Assembly (NCBI GenBank): GCA_964580495.1
Contig: CAZOKE010000007.1
Coordinates: forward strand, 1-41,507
Direction: 5' to 3'
DNA length: 41,507 nt
DNA from: JAIFWV01 sp964580495
Lineage (GTDB): Bacteria > Patescibacteriota > Doudnabacteria > UBA920 > O2-02-FULL-48-8
Shown here: piece after piece, positions 19,744-26,763 of the stretch
Layout of the letters: every line of letters begins with the position of its first letter
Position numbering within the stretch: position 1 is the stretch's first letter
The notes under the pieces: model-generated
What the model was told of the DNA's origin: nothing
Databases searched by the model: none
Seen by the model: the letters and a program-made list of their open reading frames with translations, nothing else
Made by a program: the position numbers and the translations under genes

Positions 19744-20919
19744 ATGATCCAAACTAATGATAAGGACAACCCTAAGTTAGAAGCATTAAAGCCCAAGGAT
19801 TCTAATAATCTCTTGGAGCTTAAGAGTTACATAGGTCAAGAGAAAATTATTAAGGACTTGAGAAATCGCATAGATTTCTCAAAAAAATTGAACGAACCCT
19901 TTCCTCACATAATGCTATGTGCCCAGCCAGGAATGGGAAAGGTTGCTTTAGCACAAGCCGTAGCTCTTGAATTTGGAATAAGTGCAAAAATAATACCGCT
20001 TTCTGAAATGCAATACCTTAAGGCCGGTGACATCGCTTCCATTTTCACCAACTTAAATGAAAATGATATTCTTATTATTTCAGAATTTGATAGGCTAAAA
20101 GAACCAGCTTTATCAATGATCATTGACGTAATTCAGCAATTTCCCAAACCAACGCTGGATGTTGTTTTAGGGAAAAGAGCTGGAGCCAAGGCCGTAAGGT
20201 TAGATCTTCCCTATTTTTCGATAATTGCAACGACCTCAAAACCTTGGCAGATTGATGATCAATTACGTCGATGGTTTGTTATTTATGACTTTGATTTATA
20301 TAACCAGAACGAGATAAGGGATATTTTGATAACTCACGCTTATAATCAAGGATTTAAATTAAATAGTGAAGCTGCGATTATACTGGCTAAATATTGTAAT
20401 AGCTCATCCGGAAATGCAGGGATATTGATTAAGCGAATTGCAGGGTTCGTACACAAATCCTCCCTTAATAAAGAAATCAACTCTGAAAATATATCACAAG
20501 TATTACAATTTTTGGGATACGGTGATAATTATCCTAATTCATTAAGCATTGCAGATGATTTTTCAAGGATGTCGGGTATTGATTTCGAACAGTGGGTCGC
20601 AAACTATTTCAGGAACAAAGGGTATACTGTCGAGATAACAAAAACAAGCGGCGATCATGGAATAGACCTTCTCTTAAGAAAGTCTAATAAATTGGTGGGC
20701 GCAGTTCAATGTAAACGTTGGATTGATTCTGTAGGAGAACCGGTTGTGAGAGATTTTTATGGTTCTCTTCTTAATAGTAAAGCTGAAAATGGCTACATTT
20801 TCACTACATCTACATTCACTCCGGCTGTTTATGCATTTACTAAAGATAAACCTATTGAATTGGTTGACTTGGAAGGTTTAATTAAAATTAAGAAACGTAG
20901 TGAAAATATTAATACCTAG
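19744..20919 (+). CDS. RuvB-like AAA+ ATPase fused to Mrr-type endonuclease
   Basis: 391 aa. Residues ~25-250 follow RuvB: YIGQEKIIKDL, AQPGMGKV (Walker A position 60-67), GDIASIFTNLNENDIL, IISEFDRL (Walker B), LDVVLGKRAGAKAVRLDLPYFSIIATTS, LRRWF. Walker A ends Lys66-Val67 instead of Lys-Thr/Ser and Walker B has Ser113 in place of Asp, so ATP hydrolysis is doubtful. Residues ~278-385 are an Mrr-like PD-(D/E)XK nuclease: Glu282 in GIDFEQWVANYFRNKGY, Asp308 in GDHGIDLL, Gln322-Cys-Lys324, then a TTSTFTPAVYAF block; all key residues intact. Likely recognises branched or modified DNA and cleaves it, as a defence or DNA-processing protein. Confidence 0.8.
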   Translation: MIQTNDKDNPKLEALKPKDSNNLLELKSYIGQEKIIKDLRNRIDFSKKLNEPFPHIMLCAQPGMGKVALAQAVALEFGISAKIIPLSEMQYLKAGDIASIFTNLNENDILIISEFDRLKEPALSMIIDVIQQFPKPTLDVVLGKRAGAKAVRLDLPYFSIIATTSKPWQIDDQLRRWFVIYDFDLYNQNEIRDILITHAYNQGFKLNSEAAIILAKYCNSSSGNAGILIKRIAGFVHKSSLNKEINSENISQVLQFLGYGDNYPNSLSIADDFSRMSGIDFEQWVANYFRNKGYTVEITKTSGDHGIDLLLRKSNKLVGAVQCKRWIDSVGEPVVRDFYGSLLNSKAENGYIFTTSTFTPAVYAFTKDKPIELVDLEGLIKIKKRSENINT

Positions 20920-20997
20920 CGGTAGCAAGCAGTGCTTCCAATCTAAAAATCTTTGAAATACTGTAATTGCCTAAAGTTCGCAGGTCGTTAATATAAT

Positions 20998-21064
20998 CGA
21001 GCCAATAAAAAAACATCAATGAAAGTTGGTGTTTTTTATTAACCCATCGTGGACGGTAGGAACT
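20998..21064 (+). repeat. tRNA-end/terminator module, copy B
   Basis: CGAGCCAATAAAA, then CATCAA-loop-TTGGTG (21014-21031), six T, and TAACCCATCGTGGACG (21040-21055) plus GTAGGAACT. Shares AGGTCG...CGAGCCAA with the tRNA-Asn 3' exon, with about 16 nt missing between. Paired with copy C. Confidence 0.6.
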
Positions 21065-21113
21065 GAATTATCTACTTTGACAAAGGATTTTGAAGAGTTA
21101 TAATAAATAAACT

Positions 21114-21347
21114 ATGTTAACACCTGAAGATATTAAATTAATGGAGAGGGTCTTCGCCACTAAAGAAGACTTGATGAACTTGGCTTCAAAGGAAGACGTT
21201 AGGAACCTTCAGACTTCAATTGATGGTCTTGCTAAACTTGTCAAAGATTTTAGAGATGAGCATGTTATTATTCATAAACGTCTGGAAGTTTTGGAACAAT
21301 GGGCAAAGGATGTTTCAAAAAAACTTGGTATTTCACTTCCATTTTAA
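21114..21347 (+). CDS. 77-aa coiled-coil protein
   Basis: MLTPEDIKLMERVFATKEDL followed by heptads (KEDVRNLQTSIDGLAKLVKD) and a C-terminal helix LEVLEQWAKDVSKKLGISLPF. A single long coiled coil, probably a trimer or tetramer. Such orphans are common in CPR genomes by my recollection. It sits exactly between repeat copies B and C, like a cassette. No SD of note. Confidence 0.6.
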   Translation: MLTPEDIKLMERVFATKEDLMNLASKEDVRNLQTSIDGLAKLVKDFRDEHVIIHKRLEVLEQWAKDVSKKLGISLPF

Positions 21348-21353
21348 ACCTCG

Positions 21354-21430
21354 TGAGCCAATAAAAACATCAATGAATCCGCCAGCTGGCGGATTGGTGT
21401 TTTTTACTAACCCATCGTGGACGATAGAAC
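21354..21430 (+). repeat. tRNA-end/terminator module, copy C
   Basis: TGAGCCAATAAAAACATCAA, an extended stem AATCCGCC-AGCT-GGCGGATT (21376-21395), GGTGTTTTTT, and TAACCCATCGTGGACG (21408-21423) then ATAGAACT. Matches copy B in order and sequence apart from the longer hairpin. Starts 6 nt after the coiled-coil gene stop and probably terminates it. Confidence 0.65.
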
Positions 21431-21484
21431 TAAAATTGGTTTTTTGTCTGTTGTCGTTATCTTAAATTATTGCGGACTAATCAA

Positions 21485-21513
21485 AAAAACACCGAATTAT
21501 TTTCGGTGTTTTT
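21485..21513. terminator. Bidirectional terminator
   Basis: 12-bp perfect stem AAAAACACCGAA/TTCGGTGTTTTT with loop TTATT. It ends the 25-aa minus-strand gene. Confidence 0.85.
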
Positions 21514-21520
21514 TCTTCAA

Positions 21521-21598
21521 CTACTTCTTTTCTTCTGTTGGAGGAGTCGGTTCCTTAGGCGTAGCAGGAGTTGTTGTGGTTTTAGTTGAATCGTCCAT
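21521..21598 (-). CDS. 25-aa Thr/Pro-rich peptide
   Basis: Reads MDDSTKTTTTPATPKEP and ends PPTEEKK. Despite its size it has a full transcription unit: promoter at 21678-21706, GAAAGGA about 9 nt before the ATG, and a perfect terminator right after the stop. Hydrophilic and disordered; could be a tagged regulatory peptide, or the ORF may mark a small RNA. No homologue known to me. Confidence 0.4.
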   Translation of the reverse strand: MDDSTKTTTTPATPKEPTPPTEEKK

Positions 21599-21677
21599 AT
21601 ATATTTAGTCCTTTCTATCTATTATTGAGCCCCGACCACCGTGACTAATGATTATCCCAAGTGGGACATAGCAACTA

Positions 21678-21706
21678 AGTATGCCCCATTTAGGGAGTTG
21701 CGTCAA
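21678..21706 (-). promoter_or_regulatory. Promoter of the 25-aa gene
   Basis: On the minus strand TTGACG (21706-21701), 17 nt, CATACT (21683-21678). The ~80-nt leader contains ACCGTG (21638-21643), the motif clustered near 16.0 kb. Confidence 0.6.
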
Positions 21707-21761
21707 CACTAGTATTTTAATTGATTAGGGTATACACTTAAGCTCTTAATGAAAGGAGTTT

Positions 21762-22079
21762 ATGAACAACTACGACAAAGAAAAGATATATGAAGAATTA
21801 AGGAACTATCATATCCATAAACTACCTGAGGAAACAAATTTCGAGATGGAAAGCTTAAAAAATAAATTTCTTCTTATCGAGGACAAAATCGTAATGATGT
21901 TGGTAAGATTTGTTAATGAGAAGCAGCTATATATTGACATGACCAATGACTTAGAAGTTATTAAAACTCAACTTAAATTATTCTCGAACTCTCGCAAAGA
22001 CAAGACAATGGTAGATTCCTTAAGTTTAAAAATTAGCAATTTAAACGGAATAATGATATTCGCTAAAAGTTTAGTTTAA
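21762..22079 (+). CDS. Hypothetical 105-aa helical protein
   Basis: AAAGGAG three nt before the ATG makes this a confident start. Entirely alpha-helical and charged (EKIYEELRNYHIHKLPEETN onward), with one amphipathic stretch (IEDKIVMMLVRFVNEKQLYI). No domain recognised. It lies just left of the truncated phosphatase, and the boundary between them is probably a recombination junction. Confidence 0.6.
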   Translation: MNNYDKEKIYEELRNYHIHKLPEETNFEMESLKNKFLLIEDKIVMMLVRFVNEKQLYIDMTNDLEVIKTQLKLFSNSRKDKTMVDSLSLKISNLNGIMIFAKSLV

Positions 22080-22104
22080 CATAAGAGTCTTCAACATCTA
22101 ATAA

Positions 22105-22446
22105 AACAAAACTTCAGATCAGATTATTCCCGATGCACGGCTAAGGGAATGTAATTACGGCGACTATAATGCTAAGCCCTCGGAAATTGTCGAACCGATG
22201 CAAGAGAAAATGACGACCGATAGATTTCCTAATGGCGAAAGCTATGAGGACGTTAAGATTCGCATCAACGATTTTCTTGAATTCTTAAAGCAAAATTATG
22301 ATGGGAAGCACGTGGCTATCGTAGCACACAAAGCCCCGCAGTTAGCTTTGGATGTTTTATTAAAAAATAAAACCTGGAAACAGGCTTTTGCCGAGGATTG
22401 GAGAAATACCCACTCTTGGCAACCTGGCTGGGAATATAAAATATAG
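22105..22446 (+). pseudogene. Histidine phosphatase (phosphoglycerate-mutase-like), N-terminus lost
   Basis: In frame from 22105: TSDQIIPDARLRECNYGDYN, then NGESYEDV and AIVAHKAPQLALDVLL with the second catalytic His. The first ~60 residues with the RHG catalytic motif are missing and an in-frame stop (22102-22104) precedes the remnant. Translation could begin at ATG 22198 (82 aa) but the product would lack the nucleophilic His. Only two bases separate it from the MBL gene, so it was once part of that operon. Truncated by insertion or deletion at about 22.1 kb. Confidence 0.8.
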
Positions 22447-22448
22447 CT

Positions 22449-23081
22449 ATGAAAATAACAAAATTTGGTCATTGTTGTTTATTGATTGAAGAAAATGGAC
22501 TCAGGATATTAACTGATCCAGGGACGTATTCGACTTCTCAGGACTTTATTAAAAATATCGATATTATTCTTATTACTCACGAACACCAAGACCATCTGCA
22601 CATCGATTCGCTCAAAACAGTTTTGAAAAATAATCCGCGAGCTAAGGTTATTACAAATCAAAGCGTTGGTTCTCTGTTGGATAAGGAGAACATAAAATAC
22701 GAGCTTTTGGAAAAAGGCGAACTCTCTGAAAAAGGAGTTTTAATTGAAGCGTTTGGAGAGAAGCATGCTTTTATGCATCCATCTATAGAACCAATTCAGA
22801 ACGTCGGTTATTTCATAGCCAATAAATTGTTTTACCCTGGTGACGCTTTTACCAATCCTAATAAGCCGGTTGATATTTTAGCGTTGCCAGTTGCCGGACC
22901 TTGGATGAAGCTTTCTGAAGCTATCGATTATACAAAAGAGCTTAAGCCAAGAGTTTGTTTTCCTGTTCATGAGGGAATTCTAAAATCACCCGGATCAACC
23001 CATAGAATACCACCTACAGTTTTAGAGCCGCTCGGTATTAAATTCACGGTTTTAGAAATCGATAAAGAAACAGAACTATAA
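22449..23081 (+). CDS. MBL-fold metal-dependent hydrolase (UlaG-like)
   Basis: 210 aa. KFGHCCLLIEENGLRILTDPG and the zinc motif THEHQDHLH are the metallo-beta-lactamase opening; later ligands are in LFYPGDAF (Asp) and FPVHEG (His). The short UlaG/L-ascorbate-6-P-lactonase-like class; substrate unknown. Start two bases after the phosphatase frame. Complete and probably functional, though its upstream partner is broken and its promoter may have been replaced. Confidence 0.85.
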   Translation: MKITKFGHCCLLIEENGLRILTDPGTYSTSQDFIKNIDIILITHEHQDHLHIDSLKTVLKNNPRAKVITNQSVGSLLDKENIKYELLEKGELSEKGVLIEAFGEKHAFMHPSIEPIQNVGYFIANKLFYPGDAFTNPNKPVDILALPVAGPWMKLSEAIDYTKELKPRVCFPVHEGILKSPGSTHRIPPTVLEPLGIKFTVLEIDKETEL

Positions 23082-23498
23082 TTAACTGTGAGTCATAATT
23101 GCTTAACTTAAGCAAATCGTCACAGGTTCGCAAAAAGGGGCAACATTCGTTTTGATGATCGTGATCGGTGCAAATCTCTCACCTCGGCAGAACCGCTCGC
23201 CACAGGGGCAAACAAGTGGCAAATCTGGGTTATCCCGCTTTGCATTCGGCCAGCAGTTGGTTCATTTGGGAGAGAACGACAGTCGGATACTTGTATTCAT
23301 CTGCCCAGTCAAATGTTCGAAACTTGCTGAGTAGGGCGAGCCAAAGAAGACACATCACTCTCAAGGTGGTGTTTTTTCTTTGAGAAAACTATGGCAGTTT
23401 TATCGAAAGGTGGAACCGAGCTTGTTAAATTTTTGCTATTTGAATAATTGGGGTTAACATTTGAACCAAAAAACGTTATAATATTTTAGAAAAAATCT
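23082..23498. other. Gene-free stretch with tRNA-like relics
   Basis: No convincing ORF. Contains CACAGGTTCGCAAA (23121-23134), matching the inverted-repeat arm in the integrase gene, and further right a T-arm-like CAAAT-GTTCGAA-ACTTG (near 23310) leading to copy D of the tRNA-end module. No full tRNA can be folded. Confidence 0.45.
23337..23378 (+). repeat. tRNA-end/terminator module, copy D (candidate right end)
   Basis: CGAGCCAAAGAA, CATCAC-loop-GTGGTG (23353-23371) and TTTTTTCTTTG, parallel to CGAGCCAAGAAA...TTTTTTCTTTG after tRNA-Asn. Marks the return to higher-GC sequence, so it is the best candidate for the far attachment site. Confidence 0.45.
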
Positions 23499-24152
23499 AT
23501 GAAACCAATGAAAGAAGATCTAACTAAATTTTTGCTCGCTTGCGGATCTATTGCAGCGCTGCTTTATGTAGCCACAGATATAACCTTAGCTGTGCGCTGG
23601 CAAGGCTACAGCTACATTAACCAGTCCATCAGCGAGCTTTCAGCTATAGGGGCCCCAACCAGGCATATTTGGATAGTAATGTCGTTCTTTTTCAATCCGT
23701 TGTTCGTAGCTTTCGGGATAGGAATATTGAAAGCGGCCGGCACAAGACGCTCTGTTCGCATTACGGGAATTTTGCTAACTCTGTGGGGCGCTTTGGGTTT
23801 TGTATGGCTGCTCTTTCCGATGCATATGCGAGGAGCCATCGGTTCTGCTACAGACACTATGCACTTTGTCATGACTGGTGTGGCTCTCCCGCTTATGTTA
23901 TTGTTCATTATCTTTGGATCAGTTGACCAAGCAAGATGGTTCCGCTTTTTTTCCATCCTGACCATCTTAGCCATGCTAGTTTTTGGTGCCCTAGTCAGCG
24001 GGCAGCTTCCTTTGTTGAGGGCACAATTACCCACTCCTTGGATGGGAGTTATGGAACGAATATGCGTCTATTCTCCAATGCTATGGTTATTAGTGTTAGC
24101 TGTCATCCTCTTGCGCCAAAAACGACCGCTGGAAACACAATATAACAATTAG
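23499..24152 (+). CDS. DUF998 membrane protein
   Basis: 217 aa with six hydrophobic segments. YINQSISELSAIGAPTR in the first loop and the MHMRG / DTMHFVMTG region match DUF998 integral membrane proteins of unknown function. Base composition returns to that of the chromosome here. No clear SD; the start is the first Met before the first helix. Confidence 0.78.
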   Translation: MKPMKEDLTKFLLACGSIAALLYVATDITLAVRWQGYSYINQSISELSAIGAPTRHIWIVMSFFFNPLFVAFGIGILKAAGTRRSVRITGILLTLWGALGFVWLLFPMHMRGAIGSATDTMHFVMTGVALPLMLLFIIFGSVDQARWFRFFSILTILAMLVFGALVSGQLPLLRAQLPTPWMGVMERICVYSPMLWLLVLAVILLRQKRPLETQYNN

Positions 24153-24170
24153 ACTTTGACACAAGAAAAT

Positions 24171-24195
24171 AGCCGGTTTGTGCCGACTTTTTTCT
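24171..24195 (+). terminator. Terminator after DUF998 gene
   Basis: AGCCGG...CCGACT hairpin (one mismatch) followed by a T-run. Confidence 0.6.
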
Positions 24196-24294
24196 TTCTT
24201 TACGAGCCGGATGGTGTTATGTGTTAACGCAGATTTAAAGTTTTGATACAAAGGCCAAAAGATGGTATATTAAATTCAATAGTTTTCGAAAGAA

Positions 24295-25536
24295 ATGAAA
24301 TACAAAATCGGGCTTTTTTTAGGTATAGCCATTATCGCAGCAGCGGTCCAATTATTGCTTATCCATAATTGGTCGCCCGCTAAACACCACCCTAAAGTTT
24401 CTGGTGCGACCACAACTAACGACCAGGGTGCGTTAATAACAACCATAAATAAGCGCTTCCAGGATTTAAGCGACGAAAACGCGAAATTGCAGACAGACTT
24501 AGACCGGGCAAAATTTGTGCTGGATTTTCCGCGCGACTTAAAAAGAGGCAGCTCTGGCATTGATGTTAAAGCCCTGCAGTCTGACTTAAATCAATTACCA
24601 GAAATGTCAGCAACGATTCCGGAGAGCGGATATTTTGGCAGAGCGACCGCCGCGGCACTGCGGAATTTTCAGCAGAACCAGCAGTTAAAATCGAGCGGTG
24701 TTCTAGACAGGAATACAAAAGAAAAATTGGCGGAAGTGTTGGTGCCAGATGTAGAACCGGAGCCTGTAGATCTGACGGATGAACTGCAAAATCTGTTGGA
24801 TAGCCAGCAGGATTCGAATACCGTGGCGGACAATGCCCCTACCGACCAACCAACTGACCAAACTTCCACTCCGAACGACACTACCTCCACACCGGACACG
24901 ACTACCTCTGCTCCCGCCCCTACCACATCTTCCACCCCCCAGGTTCCTTCAAATGCCAAGGTGGTGATTAGCTTAAGCCAGACTTCATTCACTTTTTCAG
25001 GCACCATGGGAAGTCCGGCTCCTAAAAGCCAAACATTAACTTTAAAAGACACCGGCAACTGGCCGCTTAATTGGACAGCGATGCCCCCGGCGGGTAAAAC
25101 CGGTACGTGGTGTTCGATCAGTCCTGCTTCAGGAGTTTTGGCGGCCGGTGCCAGCCAATCGCTTGCGCTTAGCGTGGTCGCGCCAACTGCAGTCGGAACA
25201 TTTACCGACTGCGGTATAAACATTACCGATCCGAATGCCACCAATAATCCCCAAACTATTAGCGTGACGTATAAAGTCAGTCCTGGACCTTGTCCGTCGG
25301 GCAGTGTTACTTTAAGTTCCTCTTCGGTCCAAGTGGGTCAAAGCGTTACTGCCTATGTTCCATCCGGTTTTAGCGGCGGAATTTTTGCCTCAAACAACAA
25401 CAATGCCAAAGTTTCCGGCAGTACGGTAACTGGCGTCAGCGCTGGAAACTCAAGCATCAGCGGTTCTGGCTGGACCTACGCGGCTAACGGTGCTGCTGGC
25501 TGCACTTTATCAAGCGCCAACCTTTCCATAAAATAG
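24295..25536 (+). CDS. Surface protein: PG-binding domain plus BACON-like/Ig domains
   Basis: 413 aa. N-terminal membrane helix (IGLFLGIAIIAAAVQLLLI), a short coiled coil, then a PG_binding_1 domain (LKRGSSGIDVKALQSDLNQL to SGVLDRNTKEKLAEVL). A Thr/Pro/Ser linker (residues ~155-222) leads to a BACON-like beta-sandwich (VVISLSQTSFTFSGTMGSPA, WCSISPASGVLAAGASQ) and a second beta domain ending GCTLSSANLSIK. Anchored in the membrane and attached to cell wall, presenting beta domains outward; likely adhesion or wall organisation. Confidence 0.75.
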   Translation: MKYKIGLFLGIAIIAAAVQLLLIHNWSPAKHHPKVSGATTTNDQGALITTINKRFQDLSDENAKLQTDLDRAKFVLDFPRDLKRGSSGIDVKALQSDLNQLPEMSATIPESGYFGRATAAALRNFQQNQQLKSSGVLDRNTKEKLAEVLVPDVEPEPVDLTDELQNLLDSQQDSNTVADNAPTDQPTDQTSTPNDTTSTPDTTTSAPAPTTSSTPQVPSNAKVVISLSQTSFTFSGTMGSPAPKSQTLTLKDTGNWPLNWTAMPPAGKTGTWCSISPASGVLAAGASQSLALSVVAPTAVGTFTDCGINITDPNATNNPQTISVTYKVSPGPCPSGSVTLSSSSVQVGQSVTAYVPSGFSGGIFASNNNNAKVSGSTVTGVSAGNSSISGSGWTYAANGAAGCTLSSANLSIK

Positions 25537-25572
25537 CGACTATTTGCTGAATGATTCAAACTATCAATAAAA

Positions 25573-25598
25573 AACCCGCTTCGCACTGCGCGCGGGTT
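25573..25598. terminator. Terminator between convergent genes
   Basis: AACCCGC (25573-25579) with GCGGGTT (25592-25598); A-run on the left serves the minus strand. Confidence 0.8.
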
Positions 25599-25618
25599 AT
25601 TTATTTGTGCCAAGTTTA

Positions 25619-25672
25619 CTATCTTCGCTTTTTGCCTGATTTCTTCTTGGCTGTCTTTTTGACTTTTGCCAT
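25619..25672 (-). CDS. 17-aa lysine-rich peptide
   Basis: MAKVKKTAKKKSGKKRR. Has an AGGGG SD 9-10 nt upstream, lies 23 nt after the beta-lactamase-like gene and is followed by the terminator. Very basic micro-peptides of this MAKxKK..AKKK type recur in CPR genomes by my recollection; histone-tail-like DNA or RNA binding is a guess. Confidence 0.5.
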   Translation of the reverse strand: MAKVKKTAKKKSGKKRR

Positions 25673-25695
25673 ATTAAATCACCCCTTTCCGTTAA

Positions 25696-26709
25696 TTAAT
25701 TTTCGTGTTTATATTTATCGACCATATTTTGATAGACTTGCTGTCCGACTTGGCTTAAAAAACCCTCTAAGTAACCGGGATTTTTTCCTGTCGCTAAACC
25801 ACAGAGAATATACGGATGGTTGGGAAAATAGAATATGCCGCAATCAGTATCTTGCAAGAGCGAACTGTTCTTAATCTGTACGATGCCCGGGTTGCGGTGC
25901 GCGTAAAGCATGTCGTTGGGCAAAGCTCTTGCCAAACCTATACCCTGGTTACCCTGGCTGATAATGTTAAGGGCTTCTTCCGAATACTGGGGCGAGAGGT
26001 AAGTAGAATTGTAGAGCACGCGGTAGAACAAGGAGCTGAATTTTACTGTCAAATAATCATCCGTGGTTTTATCTTCCTGGTAGCCGATTCCCAAATCACT
26101 GTAGACTTCGTTGAGATAGCTCTTGTCTATATTGTCGAATAAAATGATAGCCGAAGAGTCGGAATCGTGCAAAATCATGTCTTTAATGAAATCTTCCACT
26201 GGGTAACTTTTGCCTTCACGCATATCTGCTTGGTCGCCGCCGCTAGAGTCGCCGGGCTGGATCTTGTAAACCAGTTTTTTATTTAGCACTTCCGGGTTGG
26301 CTTCCGCTTCCTTGAAGTACGCGATCATAATGGGAACCTTTAAAAATTTGCCCAGCAAATATTTCGTGTCTTCATTAATGCTGAACCAGCGGCCCGATTC
26401 GATCTCCTGGAAATAAAAGGCGGCATTTGTGAGCTGTCCCGAAGCCTGGCCTTTTTGGATCAAAGATTGAATTTTAACTTTTATGTTGTCGCTTTGAAGG
26501 ATCAAACTTGGCTGGCTTACGTTCACCGCCAGCAGTGGATTGATGAACGTATAATTGGAACGGGCGGGGTGAATTCTTTGGATGCCGTAAAATTTCCCGC
26601 CATTAAAAACCCAGATAAACAAAATCAAAGCGCCGGTAAAAACGCCAGTGAAGAAAAAGATCACAACCGCAAACCACCTTGGTTCAAAATTGAATTTTTC
26701 TTTCAACAT
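25696..26709 (-). CDS. Membrane-anchored beta-lactamase-fold protein lacking catalytic Ser
   Basis: 337 aa. One membrane helix (FAVVIFFFTGVFTGALILFIW), then a class A beta-lactamase / DD-peptidase fold: ESGRWFSINEDTKYLLGKFLKVPIMIAYFKEAE. The SxxK motif reads Lys121-Phe-Leu-Lys124, so the nucleophile is replaced. SDN is SDS (183-185) and the KTG strand reads AHRNPGIV. The fold is kept but hydrolysis is unlikely; a binding or scaffold role on the wall is possible. The start at 26709 is taken before the membrane helix; TTG at 26748 is an alternative. Confidence 0.75.
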   Translation of the reverse strand: MLKEKFNFEPRWFAVVIFFFTGVFTGALILFIWVFNGGKFYGIQRIHPARSNYTFINPLLAVNVSQPSLILQSDNIKVKIQSLIQKGQASGQLTNAAFYFQEIESGRWFSINEDTKYLLGKFLKVPIMIAYFKEAEANPEVLNKKLVYKIQPGDSSGGDQADMREGKSYPVEDFIKDMILHDSDSSAIILFDNIDKSYLNEVYSDLGIGYQEDKTTDDYLTVKFSSLFYRVLYNSTYLSPQYSEEALNIISQGNQGIGLARALPNDMLYAHRNPGIVQIKNSSLLQDTDCGIFYFPNHPYILCGLATGKNPGYLEGFLSQVGQQVYQNMVDKYKHEN

Positions 26710-26763
26710 GGAAGAAAACTTACGATTATTATAAGAGATCGCGAGCAATTAATCAAGCTCATA

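Larger units (their letters stand above)
13806..23343. mobile_element. AT-rich integrative element(s) inserted at tRNA-Asn
   Basis: The left edge is clear: the integrase gene converges on the tRNA 3' end at 13805. The right edge is uncertain. Three downstream sites repeat the tRNA end GAGCCA followed by a hairpin and T-run (about 21.0, 21.35 and 23.34 kb); the outermost is used here because sequence is clearly more AT-rich than both flanks up to there. Cargo: RHH regulator, DUF5681 protein, small exported proteins, HNH-like protein, RuvB-Mrr fusion, phosphatase remnant, MBL hydrolase. No conjugation or capsid gene is recognised. Confidence 0.55.

Noticed and set aside
23290..23343. Complete tRNA ending at GAGCCA
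   Set aside because: Only a T-arm-like piece is present; no acceptor partner or anticodon arm can be paired.
13806..23343. Conjugative element or prophage
   Set aside because: No relaxase, type IV secretion, capsid or terminase gene recognised; DUF5681 alone is not enough.
23152..23383. Two overlapping ~60-70-aa plus-strand ORFs
   Set aside because: Overlap each other and the tRNA-like relics; no start signal.
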